From Acidimicrobiia bacterium (GTDB taxonomy: Bacteria > Actinomycetota > Acidimicrobiia > Spongiisociales > UBA5794): a DNA stretch of 12,296 bases. Positions 6,296-12,296 of this stretch are shown here, piece by piece. The position numbers were made by a program, and so were the translations under genes. Numbering within the stretch: the stretch's first letter is position 1; each line of letters starts with the position of its first letter. The stretch lies in the NCBI GenBank assembly GCA_013001485.1, contig JABDMN010000084.1:1-12296 (forward strand), given 5' to 3'. A model generated the notes under the pieces. The model worked only from the letters and a program-made list of their open reading frames with translations. It had not been told where the DNA came from and did no database searches.

Positions 6296-8560
6296 ATGAC
6301 TGACAAGACCCGCTTTTCGGAGGCTCTCGAGTACCACTCCCGGGGGCGACCCGGGAAGACCGAGATCCGCGCCACCAAGCCCACGGCAACGCAGGCCGAT
6401 CTGTCGTTGGCATACACACCGGGCGTAGCCGAGCCGAGCCTCGAGATCGCCAGGGACCCGGAGTTGGCCTTCCGCTACACCAACCGAGGCAACCTGGTGG
6501 CCGTCGTCTCCAACGGCACGGCCGTTCTCGGCCTGGGCAACATCGGTCCACTCGGTTCGAAGCCGGTGATGGAGGGCAAAGCCGTGCTCTTCAAACGCTT
6601 CGCCGACATCGACGTCTTCGATCTCGAGGTTGGCTCCGAGGATCCGGAAGACGTGATCCGATTTTGCGAACTGCTCGAACCGACCGTCGCCGGCATCAAC
6701 CTCGAAGACATCAAGGCGCCAGAAGCGTTCTACGTGGAGGAGACGCTCAAGGAACGCCTCGACATCCCGGTCTTCCACGACGATCAACACGGGACGGCCA
6801 TCATCGGTGGCGCCGCGTTCATGAACGCCGTCGAGCTGGCCCGCAAGGACATCGGTGAGGTCAAGGTCGTCTTCAACGGCGCTGGTGCGGCCGGCATCGC
6901 AACTGCGAAGTTCTTCGTGACGCTGGGAGTCAATCCCGAGAACCTCATGCTGTGTGACTCCCACGGGGTCATTCACACCGACCGAGATGACCTCACTCCG
7001 GTGAAGGAGCCGTTCGCCCGCGAGACGGATGCCCGCACCCTCGCCGAGGCGATGGTTGATGCCGATGTGTTCGTTGGCGTTTCAGTCGGCGGTGTCGTCG
7101 ACGGAGACATGGTCAGATCGATGGCCCAGGACCCGATCCTCTTTGCGCTCGCCAACCCCAACCCCGAGATCCCGTATCCAGAAGCTGTGGCCGCTCGGCC
7201 TGACGTGATCGCGGCTACCGGGCGAAGCGACTTCCCGAACCAGGTCAACAATGTGTTGGGATTTCCCTTCATCTTCCGCGGCGCGCTCGATGTACGCGCC
7301 CGGGGGATCACCGAATCGATGAAGGTGGCCGCAGCCAAAGCGCTTGCCGAGTTGGCCAAAGAGCCGGTCCACGAGGGCGTCTTGCGTGCCTACGACGTCG
7401 ATCGGCTCGACTATGGCCGGGAGTACTTGATCCCCAAACCGTTCGATCCGCGGGTTCTCTGGCATGTCGCTCCCGCAGTTGCCAAGGCGGCGACCGACGA
7501 AGGCATTGCTCGTCTCCCGCTCGACGACGTGGATGCCTACACCGAGTCACTGAAGCGTCGATTCCAGGCCTCCTACGCCCTGATGCGTCGCGTCACCGTC
7601 AAGGCACGAGAGCGTGCGATGCGGGTTGTGTTTCCACACGGTGCCGACGTTCGCATCGTGCGGGCAGCTCGTCGTGTCGTTGACGAAGGCATCGCCGAGC
7701 CGATCATCCTGGGTCCGGTCGGTGAGGTCGGGAGACACGCCGCCGAAAGGGGGATCGCCCTCGATGGTGTGGAGATCATCGACCCGCACCAGGAGCAGCG
7801 CATGATCGAGTCGTTTGCCGAGGAACTGGTGAAGATCCGCGGTCACAAGGGGATGATCCCCGAAGACGCCAGACGCATCGCCGAAAACCCGAACCTCTTT
7901 GCGTCGATGATGCTGCGGTCGGGGGTGGCCGATGCCGTCCTCGGCGGGCTCACCACGTACTACCCCGACACGCTGCGCCCGGCGCTGTGGGTGCTGCCTC
8001 TGGAACCCGGCCGCACCAGGGTGTCGGCGCTCTACATCATGAGCGTGAAGGGGAAGCCGTTCTTCTTCACCGACTGCGCCGTGAACATCGAGCCCACAGC
8101 CGTGGAACTCGCCGAGATCGCAGTGGCAGCGGCCAAGCGCGCGCAACGCGACTTCGACGTCAACCCGCGGGTGGCCATGATCAGCTACTCCGACTTTGGC
8201 AGCGCCACCGGTCGGGAGCCGGTGAGAATCCGGGAGGCGATCGATCTGGTCCGGTCCGAATGGCCCGAGCTGGCGATCGACGGCGAGATGCATGCCGAGA
8301 CGGCGGTGTCACCGGTGCTCCTCGGCGCTCGCCACCCGTTCAACGAGCTGGGCGACATCGCCAACGTGTTGGTGTTCCCAAACCTCACCGCGGCGAACGC
8401 GGCGTACCAGCTGCTCCATCGCCTCGGCGGCGCCGAGCGCCTCGGGCCCATTCTCAGCGGGATGGCCAAGTCGGTGCACGTGCTGCAGCGCGACTCCGAT
8501 GTCGGGGACATTGTCAACATGACCGCGATTGCTGCGCTCGACGCCCAGCGAAAGGGCTAG
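6296..8560 (+). CDS. maeB: malic enzyme with C-terminal phosphotransacetylase-like domain (MaeB type)
   Basis: The 754-residue product matches the length of MaeB-type hybrid malic enzymes (about 760), which oxidatively decarboxylate malate to pyruvate and CO2 with NAD(P)+ in the cytosol. Malic domain (about 1-425): Tyr40 in [10 protein letters not shown] (catalytic tyrosine), Lys95 in [13 protein letters not shown] (catalytic lysine), the metal-binding acidic residues in NLEDI (135-139) and FHDDQHGTA (160-168), and the Rossmann loop NGAGAAGIA (194-202). A second conserved element is ALANPNPEI (284-292). The C-terminal part (about 430-754) is the phosphotransacetylase-like domain, with [17 protein letters not shown] and [25 protein letters not shown]. 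In characterised hybrids it lacks acetyltransferase activity and binds acetyl-CoA as an inhibitor (family knowledge). The frame is open upstream, but ATG 6296 gives the family N-terminus. The cofactor preference cannot be read safely. Its TAG is directly next to the tRNA-Sec. Confidence 0.94.
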   Translation: MTDKTRFSEALEYHSRGRPGKTEIRATKPTATQADLSLAYTPGVAEPSLEIARDPELAFRYTNRGNLVAVVSNGTAVLGLGNIGPLGSKPVMEGKAVLFKRFADIDVFDLEVGSEDPEDVIRFCELLEPTVAGINLEDIKAPEAFYVEETLKERLDIPVFHDDQHGTAIIGGAAFMNAVELARKDIGEVKVVFNGAGAAGIATAKFFVTLGVNPENLMLCDSHGVIHTDRDDLTPVKEPFARETDARTLAEAMVDADVFVGVSVGGVVDGDMVRSMAQDPILFALANPNPEIPYPEAVAARPDVIAATGRSDFPNQVNNVLGFPFIFRGALDVRARGITESMKVAAAKALAELAKEPVHEGVLRAYDVDRLDYGREYLIPKPFDPRVLWHVAPAVAKAATDEGIARLPLDDVDAYTESLKRRFQASYALMRRVTVKARERAMRVVFPHGADVRIVRAARRVVDEGIAEPIILGPVGEVGRHAAERGIALDGVEIIDPHQEQRMIESFAEELVKIRGHKGMIPEDARRIAENPNLFASMMLRSGVADAVLGGLTTYYPDTLRPALWVLPLEPGRTRVSALYIMSVKGKPFFFTDCAVNIEPTAVELAEIAVAAAKRAQRDFDVNPRVAMISYSDFGSATGREPVRIREAIDLVRSEWPELAIDGEMHAETAVSPVLLGARHPFNELGDIANVLVFPNLTAANAAYQLLHRLGGAERLGPILSGMAKSVHVLQRDSDVGDIVNMTAIAALDAQRKG

Positions 8561-8655
8561 TGGCGGAGGCGGACGGGAATCGAACCCGCCGGGGGTCTTT
8601 CGACCCCCCACCGGTTTTGAAGACCGGGGAGCCCACCAGGCACTCGGACGCCTCC
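8561..8655 (-). tRNA. selC: tRNA-Sec (anticodon UCA)
   Basis: On the minus strand, 95 bases fold as a selenocysteine tRNA with encoded CCA (8561-8563) and discriminator G (8564). The acceptor GGAGGCG (8655-8649) pairs with CGCCTCC (8565-8571). The anticodon stem CCGGT/ACCGG (8627-8623, 8615-8611) encloses loop CTTCAAA, giving anticodon TCA at 8620-8618. The long variable arm is GGGGGTC-GAAA-GACCCCC (8608-8591), a perfect seven-pair stem, and the T loop is TTCGATT (8584-8578). The 95-base length and extra-long arm equal those of bacterial SelC, and a UCA anticodon reads UGA. In the 8+5 fold the eighth acceptor pair would be a U-C mismatch, and the D stem holds one apparent G-G opposition, so the fold deserves a model check. 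A candidate -10 TACGCT (minus, 8663-8668) lies seven bases upstream. Confidence 0.93.
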
Positions 8656-8713
8656 AGCGTCGAGCGTACCGCTCCGGTGCCCCCCGTCGGAAACGTGGTT
8701 CAATGGTCGCCCG
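8656..8713. promoter_or_regulatory. divergent promoter region of tRNA-Sec (minus) and HTH membrane protein gene (plus)
   Basis: On the minus strand TACGCT (8663-8668) ends seven bases before the tRNA 5' end, the right distance for a -10 box. On the plus strand TTCAAT (8699-8704) is a four-of-six -10 match ending nine bases before ATG 8714; with no ribosome site visible, that gene is probably leaderless. Neither has a convincing -35. Confidence 0.4.
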
Positions 8714-9532
8714 ATGCCCACACTTGGAGAGCACATACGCGAGCAGCGGCTGACGAACGGGCTGTCGCTCGGTCAGCTGGCCTCGAAGCTGGGCCTTACC
8801 GCCGCGGTGGTGAGGTCCTGGGAGCGCGATCAGGGCGTGCCAGACGATGGCCAGCTCGCCTCGCTGGCCGATGTGCTCGAGGACGATCTCGAGGCCCTGA
8901 CGAGTCTCGCTCCCGTCGCCGCGCCGGTCGAGACGCCGGAGCGCGTCGAAGCACCGGATGCTCTGGATACACCTGCGGAACCGGTTCCCGAGCCTGAGCC
9001 GCCCGCAGTGACGGCCGCCGTAGCGGTCGACGACGTTGTGGATGTCGTCGTGGTCACCGAACCGGAGCCGCAGCAGCCGGACGATGCCGAAGCTGTGCCC
9101 CCGTCGGAGGACGGATCGGAAGATCTGGTCGCCGCGGATGTCGAGGCAGACGTCGACGAGGTAGATCTCGCCCAGGCCGAGGAGGCAGTGGTCGTCGCGG
9201 CTGGTGCCGATGCCGATGAGGATTCGACGTCGAGCTCGAGCGGAGATGCCCAGGAGACCGAGCAAGTAGCGATGGACGAGGTGATGGCTGCGGCGGCGGG
9301 TGTTGAGGATGCAGCCGTGGAGCCGGGTGGCCGCCGTTCCTTCCTCGAGTACTGGAGGGATCCCGAGCAGCGTCTCCGTTACTACCTGCGCTGGATCGCT
9401 ACGGCAGCCGTGATGCTGGTTCTTGCACTCGTGCTGGTGTGGGCAGTCGGAGAGCTTCTCGACGCCATCGGTCAGGTCACCGACCAGTTCGGGACGCAGG
9501 AAGTCGACGAGTTCGAGTCGCTGCGGAGCTGA
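8714..9532 (+). CDS. membrane-anchored helix-turn-helix protein with acidic linker (RodZ-like layout)
   Basis: This 272-residue protein has three parts. Residues 1-60 form an XRE/Cro-type helix-turn-helix: LGEHIREQRLTNGLSLGQLA, then KLGLTAAVVRSWERDQGVPD and LASLADVLEDD. Residues about 61-206 are a low-complexity, Asp/Glu/Ala/Val/Pro-rich linker with essentially no basic residues after its start, probably disordered. A basic juxtamembrane segment (GGRRSFLEYWRDPEQRLRYYLR, in 206-226) precedes one hydrophobic helix at about 227-247, and a short tail EVDEFESLRS ends the protein. The positive-inside rule places the HTH in the cytoplasm. This is the order seen in RodZ, but there is no folded extracytoplasmic domain, so a RodZ role in cell shape is only a possibility. 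It could also be a membrane-tethered regulator. No ribosome site is seen. It converges with the TSUP gene. Confidence 0.8.
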   Translation: MPTLGEHIREQRLTNGLSLGQLASKLGLTAAVVRSWERDQGVPDDGQLASLADVLEDDLEALTSLAPVAAPVETPERVEAPDALDTPAEPVPEPEPPAVTAAVAVDDVVDVVVVTEPEPQQPDDAEAVPPSEDGSEDLVAADVEADVDEVDLAQAEEAVVVAAGADADEDSTSSSSGDAQETEQVAMDEVMAAAAGVEDAAVEPGGRRSFLEYWRDPEQRLRYYLRWIATAAVMLVLALVLVWAVGELLDAIGQVTDQFGTQEVDEFESLRS

Positions 9533-9539
9533 ATCAGCT
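9527..9539. repeat. 13-base palindrome covering the stop codons of the HTH and TSUP genes
   Basis: AGCTGA (9527-9532) and TCAGCT (9534-9539) are exact inverted copies around one base. The TGA at 9530-9532 and the TCA at 9534-9536 are the two stops, so the genes are separated by a single base. Too short to be a strong terminator. Confidence 0.4.
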
Positions 9540-10256
9540 GACGGCCCGGAGGATCAGCCCGATCGCACCGATGGTCGACAACACCAGGATCCCCACCCTG
9601 ATCGCGGCGCCCTCGAAGCGATAACGCGAGACCCGGGCGATGGCAAGGCCGGCGACCAACCCGGGGAAGATCATCGCTCCGATCTTCACGTCGTCGGTGG
9701 TGATCTCTCCGCCAACGATCCTCGTGACGAGGGTGATGGCTACTCCCATGGTGAAGATGGTCGCCAGAGTCGCCCGGATCACCGGTCCCCGCTCGTCCTT
9801 ATAGAGAAGAGCGAGAGGCGGTCCAGCCATGGAGGCGACGAGAGCCATGGTGCCCGACAAGGTTCCCGCAGCAGCCTTAGTGACCCGGTTCTGAGCGACT
9901 TTGATCCCGAGACCCAGAATGGCGACTGCCACGAGAACGGCGCTGGCCATGAGGACATCGATGGCCGCATCGGTCGACACCTTCAACAAGGTCAGGCCGA
10001 TGACGGCGCCGGCAACCCTGCCCGCCATGATCCAGCCGACCCCGCTGAGGTCGATGTGTCTCCGCTCCTGCCACGCCATCCACATCGTCATCGGTGCGGT
10101 CACAAGCAGCTGAGGCACCGGTGTGAGAGCCGGATCGACCAACGACAGAGTCGGGATGGAGATCAGCGCGAACCCGATCCCGATGATTCCCTGGATCGAC
10201 GACGCCACCATGGTGACCACGACGGCTACGACGAGCGCCCACGGCTCGACTGGCAT
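9534..10256 (-). CDS. TSUP (TauE/SafE) family membrane transporter
   Basis: The 240-residue, very hydrophobic protein has the internal repeat of the TSUP family: the first half with SSIQGIIGIGFALISIPTLS (19-38) and the second half with GTLSGTMALVASMAGPPLAL (131-150), where the glycine-rich GTLSGT...GPP motif is characteristic. About seven or eight membrane segments are apparent. Family members export sulfite, sulfoacetate or other small anions, but the substrate cannot be read here. The frame continues 46 codons further upstream, but ATG 10256 is chosen: GGGAG lies seven bases before it, the protein then begins at the first membrane helix, and the upstream part would overlap the ctaC promoter and start. 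It is divergent from the cytochrome oxidase genes and tail to tail with the HTH protein. No sulfur-metabolism gene is adjacent. Confidence 0.85.
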   Translation of the reverse strand: MPVEPWALVVAVVVTMVASSIQGIIGIGFALISIPTLSLVDPALTPVPQLLVTAPMTMWMAWQERRHIDLSGVGWIMAGRVAGAVIGLTLLKVSTDAAIDVLMASAVLVAVAILGLGIKVAQNRVTKAAAGTLSGTMALVASMAGPPLALLYKDERGPVIRATLATIFTMGVAITLVTRIVGGEITTDDVKIGAMIFPGLVAGLAIARVSRYRFEGAAIRVGILVLSTIGAIGLILRAVS

Positions 10257-10263
10257 GCATCTG

Positions 10264-10268
10264 CTCCC
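10264..10268 (-). promoter_or_regulatory. ribosome binding site that selects the 10256 start of the TSUP gene
   Basis: GGGAG on the minus strand, seven bases before the ATG. It lies downstream of the longer alternative start, so it can only serve this one. Confidence 0.6.
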
Positions 10269-10320
10269 GGGAGTGAGCAGGCATTCTGGCATCGCTCGGA
10301 CGGTGCTCAGCGAAGGGAGT

Positions 10321-10348
10321 TTGGCTCGCCGCGCTCGGTCGGTAGGAT
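10321..10348 (+). promoter_or_regulatory. candidate promoter of ctaC-ctaD
   Basis: TTGGCT (10321-10326, four of six against TTGACA) and TAGGAT (10343-10348, a good actinobacterial -10) are 16 bases apart. The predicted start is near 10355 and the leader of about 27 bases contains GGAGGAG (10366-10372), nine bases before GTG 10382. Confidence 0.5.
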
Positions 10349-10381
10349 CCCGCCTCGCAGGTACCGGAGGAGTCGGCGCTC

Positions 10382-11488
10382 GTGGTGAAGCCAATTGAGA
10401 GAAGACGACGTCGTCTCTTTGTGTTGGCTCCGATCCTTGGTCTGGCGATCACGTCGTGTTCCGGCTCGGGTGATCAGTCGGCCCTCGACCCGAAGGGACC
10501 CATCGCCCGGGACATCGACAACCTGTGGCTTCTCGTCTTCTGGATCTCGGTGGTCATCTTCGTGCTTGTGGAGGCCGCGCTGCTGTATGCGATCCGCCGG
10601 TTCCGCGAGCGTCCGGATGAAGACTTCCGGCCCAAGCAGATCCACGGCAACACGCGGCTCGAGTTGATGTGGACGGTGATCCCGGCGCTCATCCTCGCCG
10701 TCGTCGCGGTCCCCACAGTGGCCGGCGTGTTCAACGTCCGAGAGATCCCCGAGGGCCCCGGTGTTCTCGAGGTCGAGGTCATCGGCCACCAATGGTGGTT
10801 CGAGTTTCGGTATCCGGCCTACACCAACGCCGCCGGCGAGCCTCTGACCACCGCGTCGGTTCTGCACATCCCCGAGGACACCAAGGTCAACCTCGTCATG
10901 ACCTCCGCCGACGTCATCCATTCCTTCTGGGTCCCCGCCTTGAACGGCAAGCGAGACCTGGTACCCGGTAACACCACGAATCTCACTCTCATCGCCGATG
11001 ACCCGACTCCTGATGGTGACCCACTGCCCGGCCAATGCGCCGAGTACTGCTGGCTCGCCCACGCCGACATGAGGTTCAAGGTCGATGTCGATACCCAAGC
11101 CGAGTTCGACGCCTGGGTCGCTGCGGAGTTGGAACCCGTCGTGGTCCCCACCGCGGGCGCAGAGCTCGAAGGCTGGGAGACCTTTCAAGCCGTCTGTACC
11201 GCCTGCCACCAGGCGACGGTTAGTCAGCCCGATGGCACTGTTGAGACGGTGGGTGTCGCCCTGGCACCCAACCTCGGCCACTTCTGGGGTCGTGGCTACT
11301 TCGCCGGAGCCAAGTACGAGATCACCGACGACCTGATGGCGCAATGGCTCGACAACCCGTCAGACCTCAAGCCCATGGATCCTGATCGCAACGACATTGC
11401 GAATGGCCGGGTGCTCGGTATGCCCGACTTCGGGCTCGACGCAGCACAGATCGACGGGTTGATAGCCCTTCTGAAGAGCTGGGAGTAG
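10382..11488 (+). CDS. ctaC: cytochrome c oxidase subunit II with fused cytochrome c domain (caa3 type)
   Basis: The 368-residue lipoprotein subunit takes electrons from cytochrome c or the bc complex and passes them through CuA to subunit I. It starts at GTG 10382 with GGAGGAG nine bases upstream; a second GTG follows directly. The Arg-rich N-terminus leads to a lipobox AITSC with Cys26. Two membrane helices lie at about 47-70 and 97-117. The CuA site is visible: His180 in DVIHSFWVP, and C219, E221, C223, H227 and M230 in QCAEYCWLAHADM. HQWWFEFRYP (136-145) holds the aromatic electron-entry region. A C-terminal class I cytochrome c domain (about 255-368) has the heme c motif CTACH (272-276) and probable axial Met347 in LGMPDFG. 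ctaD follows after 25 bases, so they are one operon. Fusion of subunit II with cytochrome c is known in actinobacteria and bacilli. Confidence 0.95.
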   Translation: MVKPIERRRRRLFVLAPILGLAITSCSGSGDQSALDPKGPIARDIDNLWLLVFWISVVIFVLVEAALLYAIRRFRERPDEDFRPKQIHGNTRLELMWTVIPALILAVVAVPTVAGVFNVREIPEGPGVLEVEVIGHQWWFEFRYPAYTNAAGEPLTTASVLHIPEDTKVNLVMTSADVIHSFWVPALNGKRDLVPGNTTNLTLIADDPTPDGDPLPGQCAEYCWLAHADMRFKVDVDTQAEFDAWVAAELEPVVVPTAGAELEGWETFQAVCTACHQATVSQPDGTVETVGVALAPNLGHFWGRGYFAGAKYEITDDLMAQWLDNPSDLKPMDPDRNDIANGRVLGMPDFGLDAAQIDGLIALLKSWE

Positions 11489-11513
11489 AGACGATGACGA
11501 AAGAGGTTGTCAC

Positions 11514-12296
11514 GTGGCGGTAACGACTCCCGAGCTCACCGCGACTCAGCCGCACGGCCCCACCGGCTTGTGGTCGTGGGTCACAACGGTCGACCACAAG
11601 CGGATCGGCATCCTCTACGCCCTCACCGCGCTCGTGTTTTTCGTTGTCGGCGGCCTCGAAGCGCTGTTCATTCGACTCCAGCTGGCGTCGCCGAATGCCG
11701 AGGTGCTCTCGGCCGACGCCTACAACCAGCTGTTCACCATGCACGGACTGACGATGGTGTTCATGGTGGTGATGCCGATCGCTGCAGCGTTCTCCAACTA
11801 CTTCCTGCCCATCATGCTGGGTGCTCGTGACGTCGCATTCCCACGGTTGAACGCCTTCAGCTACTGGGTCTTCCTTGGCGCCGGGTTCTTCATGTACAGC
11901 TCGTTCGTGTTGGGTGGAGCACCCGATGGCGCCTGGGTCGGTTATGCGCCGCTGTCGACCCAGCTGCCGGAGACAGTACGGATGGACTTCTTCGCCCTCG
12001 GCATCCAGCTGGCAGGCATCGCCTCGATAGCGTCTTCAGCGAACTTCATCGCCACGGTCTTCACCATGAGGGCGCCGGGTATGACGCTGATGCGGATGCC
12101 GGTGTTCGCCTGGATGACGTTGATTGTGGCGTTCCTGCTCATCTTCTCGCTGCCGATCGTTGGCGTCGGCCTGTGGCAGATGTTCTTCGACCGCAACTTC
12201 GGATCGGCGTTCTACCTCGCCGCCGCGGGAGGTGATCCGTTGCTTTGGCAGCACCTCTTCTGGTTATTCGGCCACCCCGAGGTGTATGTCCTGATC
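11514..12296 (+). CDS. ctaD: cytochrome c oxidase subunit I, N-terminal part (3' truncated by window)
   Basis: The frame is open from GTG 11514 to the window edge (261 residues visible). GAGG at 11503-11506 lies seven bases before the start. This is the catalytic heme-copper oxidase subunit, reducing O2 to water with proton pumping. Visible residues: VDHKRIG near the start, heme a ligand His77 in FTMHGLTMVF, Asn95 and Asp106 with Asn113 in GARDVAFPRLN (proton-uptake D pathway), and LFGHPEVYVLI at the end. The last holds CuB ligand His254, Glu256 and Tyr258, the residues expected for an A1-type oxidase. The remaining CuB and heme a3 histidines lie beyond the window. It is coupled to ctaC by a 25-base gap. 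Confidence 0.95.
   Translation, partial: MAVTTPELTATQPHGPTGLWSWVTTVDHKRIGILYALTALVFFVVGGLEALFIRLQLASPNAEVLSADAYNQLFTMHGLTMVFMVVMPIAAAFSNYFLPIMLGARDVAFPRLNAFSYWVFLGAGFFMYSSFVLGGAPDGAWVGYAPLSTQLPETVRMDFFALGIQLAGIASIASSANFIATVFTMRAPGMTLMRMPVFAWMTLIVAFLLIFSLPIVGVGLWQMFFDRNFGSAFYLAAAGGDPLLWQHLFWLFGHPEVYVLI

Noticed and set aside
5921..6976. 351-codon minus-strand open frame through the DUF1876-like gene and the start of maeB
   Set aside because: It crosses two well-supported genes and the divergent intergenic region, and its protein matches no family I know.
8529..8753. Small plus-strand open frame across the tRNA-Sec
   Set aside because: It spans the tRNA and has no ribosome site; translated tRNA sequence is not a protein.
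8309..9265. 318-codon minus-strand open frame covering the tRNA-Sec and parts of maeB and the HTH gene
   Set aside because: It reads straight through a structured tRNA and two real genes; composition is arginine-rich shadow sequence.
9423..10388. 321-codon plus-strand open frame opposite the TSUP gene
   Set aside because: Low-complexity Asp/Arg/His/Gly-rich translation typical of an antisense frame to a membrane protein gene.
10307..11344. 345-codon minus-strand open frame opposite ctaC
   Set aside because: It is antisense to a gene with a complete CuA site and heme motif.
566..11488. A selenoprotein gene with in-frame UGA near the tRNA-Sec
   Set aside because: All genes are full length without an internal UGA, and no frame continues into a conserved domain past a UGA.
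1..12296. CRISPR array, insertion sequence, prophage or attachment-site duplication at the tRNA
   Set aside because: No regularly spaced repeats, transposase, integrase or duplicated tRNA end is visible; both flanks of tRNA-Sec are housekeeping-type genes.

Overview
This is an ordinary-looking piece of a high-GC chromosome, most likely from an actinobacterium and possibly one near the Acidimicrobiia. The clues are GTG and TTG starts, a lipoprotein with a Thr-rich linker after its lipobox, a small DUF1876-type protein, apparently leaderless genes and a caa3-type oxidase subunit II. The class is an inference; only the general style is visible. Genes are tightly packed, with no gap above about 130 bases, and I see no insertion sequence, prophage, CRISPR array or defence gene.

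Layout. (1) 1-464 holds the C-terminal half of an MscS-family mechanosensitive channel, cut by the window edge. (2) 566-1837 encodes a LivK/LivJ-type substrate-binding lipoprotein. It faces the minus-strand operon livH-livM-livG-livF (5407 down to 1899), which encodes the two permeases and two ATPases of a branched-chain amino acid type (HAAT family) ABC importer. A strong UUCG hairpin separates the two units. (3) Divergent from livH is a two-CBS-domain protein (5503-5931), which meets a small DUF1876-like gene (6165-5935, minus) tail to tail. (4) 6296-8560 encodes a malic enzyme fused to a phosphotransacetylase-like domain (MaeB type). (5) Directly abutting its stop codon, on the minus strand, is a selenocysteine tRNA (8561-8655, anticodon UCA), the most informative item in the window. 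(6) 8714-9532 encodes a membrane-anchored helix-turn-helix protein with a very acidic linker; it converges on a TSUP (TauE/SafE-type) membrane exporter (10256-9534, minus). (7) Divergent from that, 10382-11488 encodes cytochrome c oxidase subunit II with a fused cytochrome c domain, followed by the start of subunit I (11514 to the window end).

Functionally the window combines nutrient import (liv), C4 metabolism (malate to pyruvate), aerobic respiration (CtaC/CtaD), osmotic protection (MscS) and evidence that the organism decodes UGA as selenocysteine. No gene here shows an in-frame UGA, so the selenoproteins and the selA/selB/selD machinery must lie elsewhere. I found no clear candidate for a wholly new system. 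The points most worth a second look are the tRNA-Sec and its placement, the HTH membrane protein beside it, and the very compact convergent junctions.
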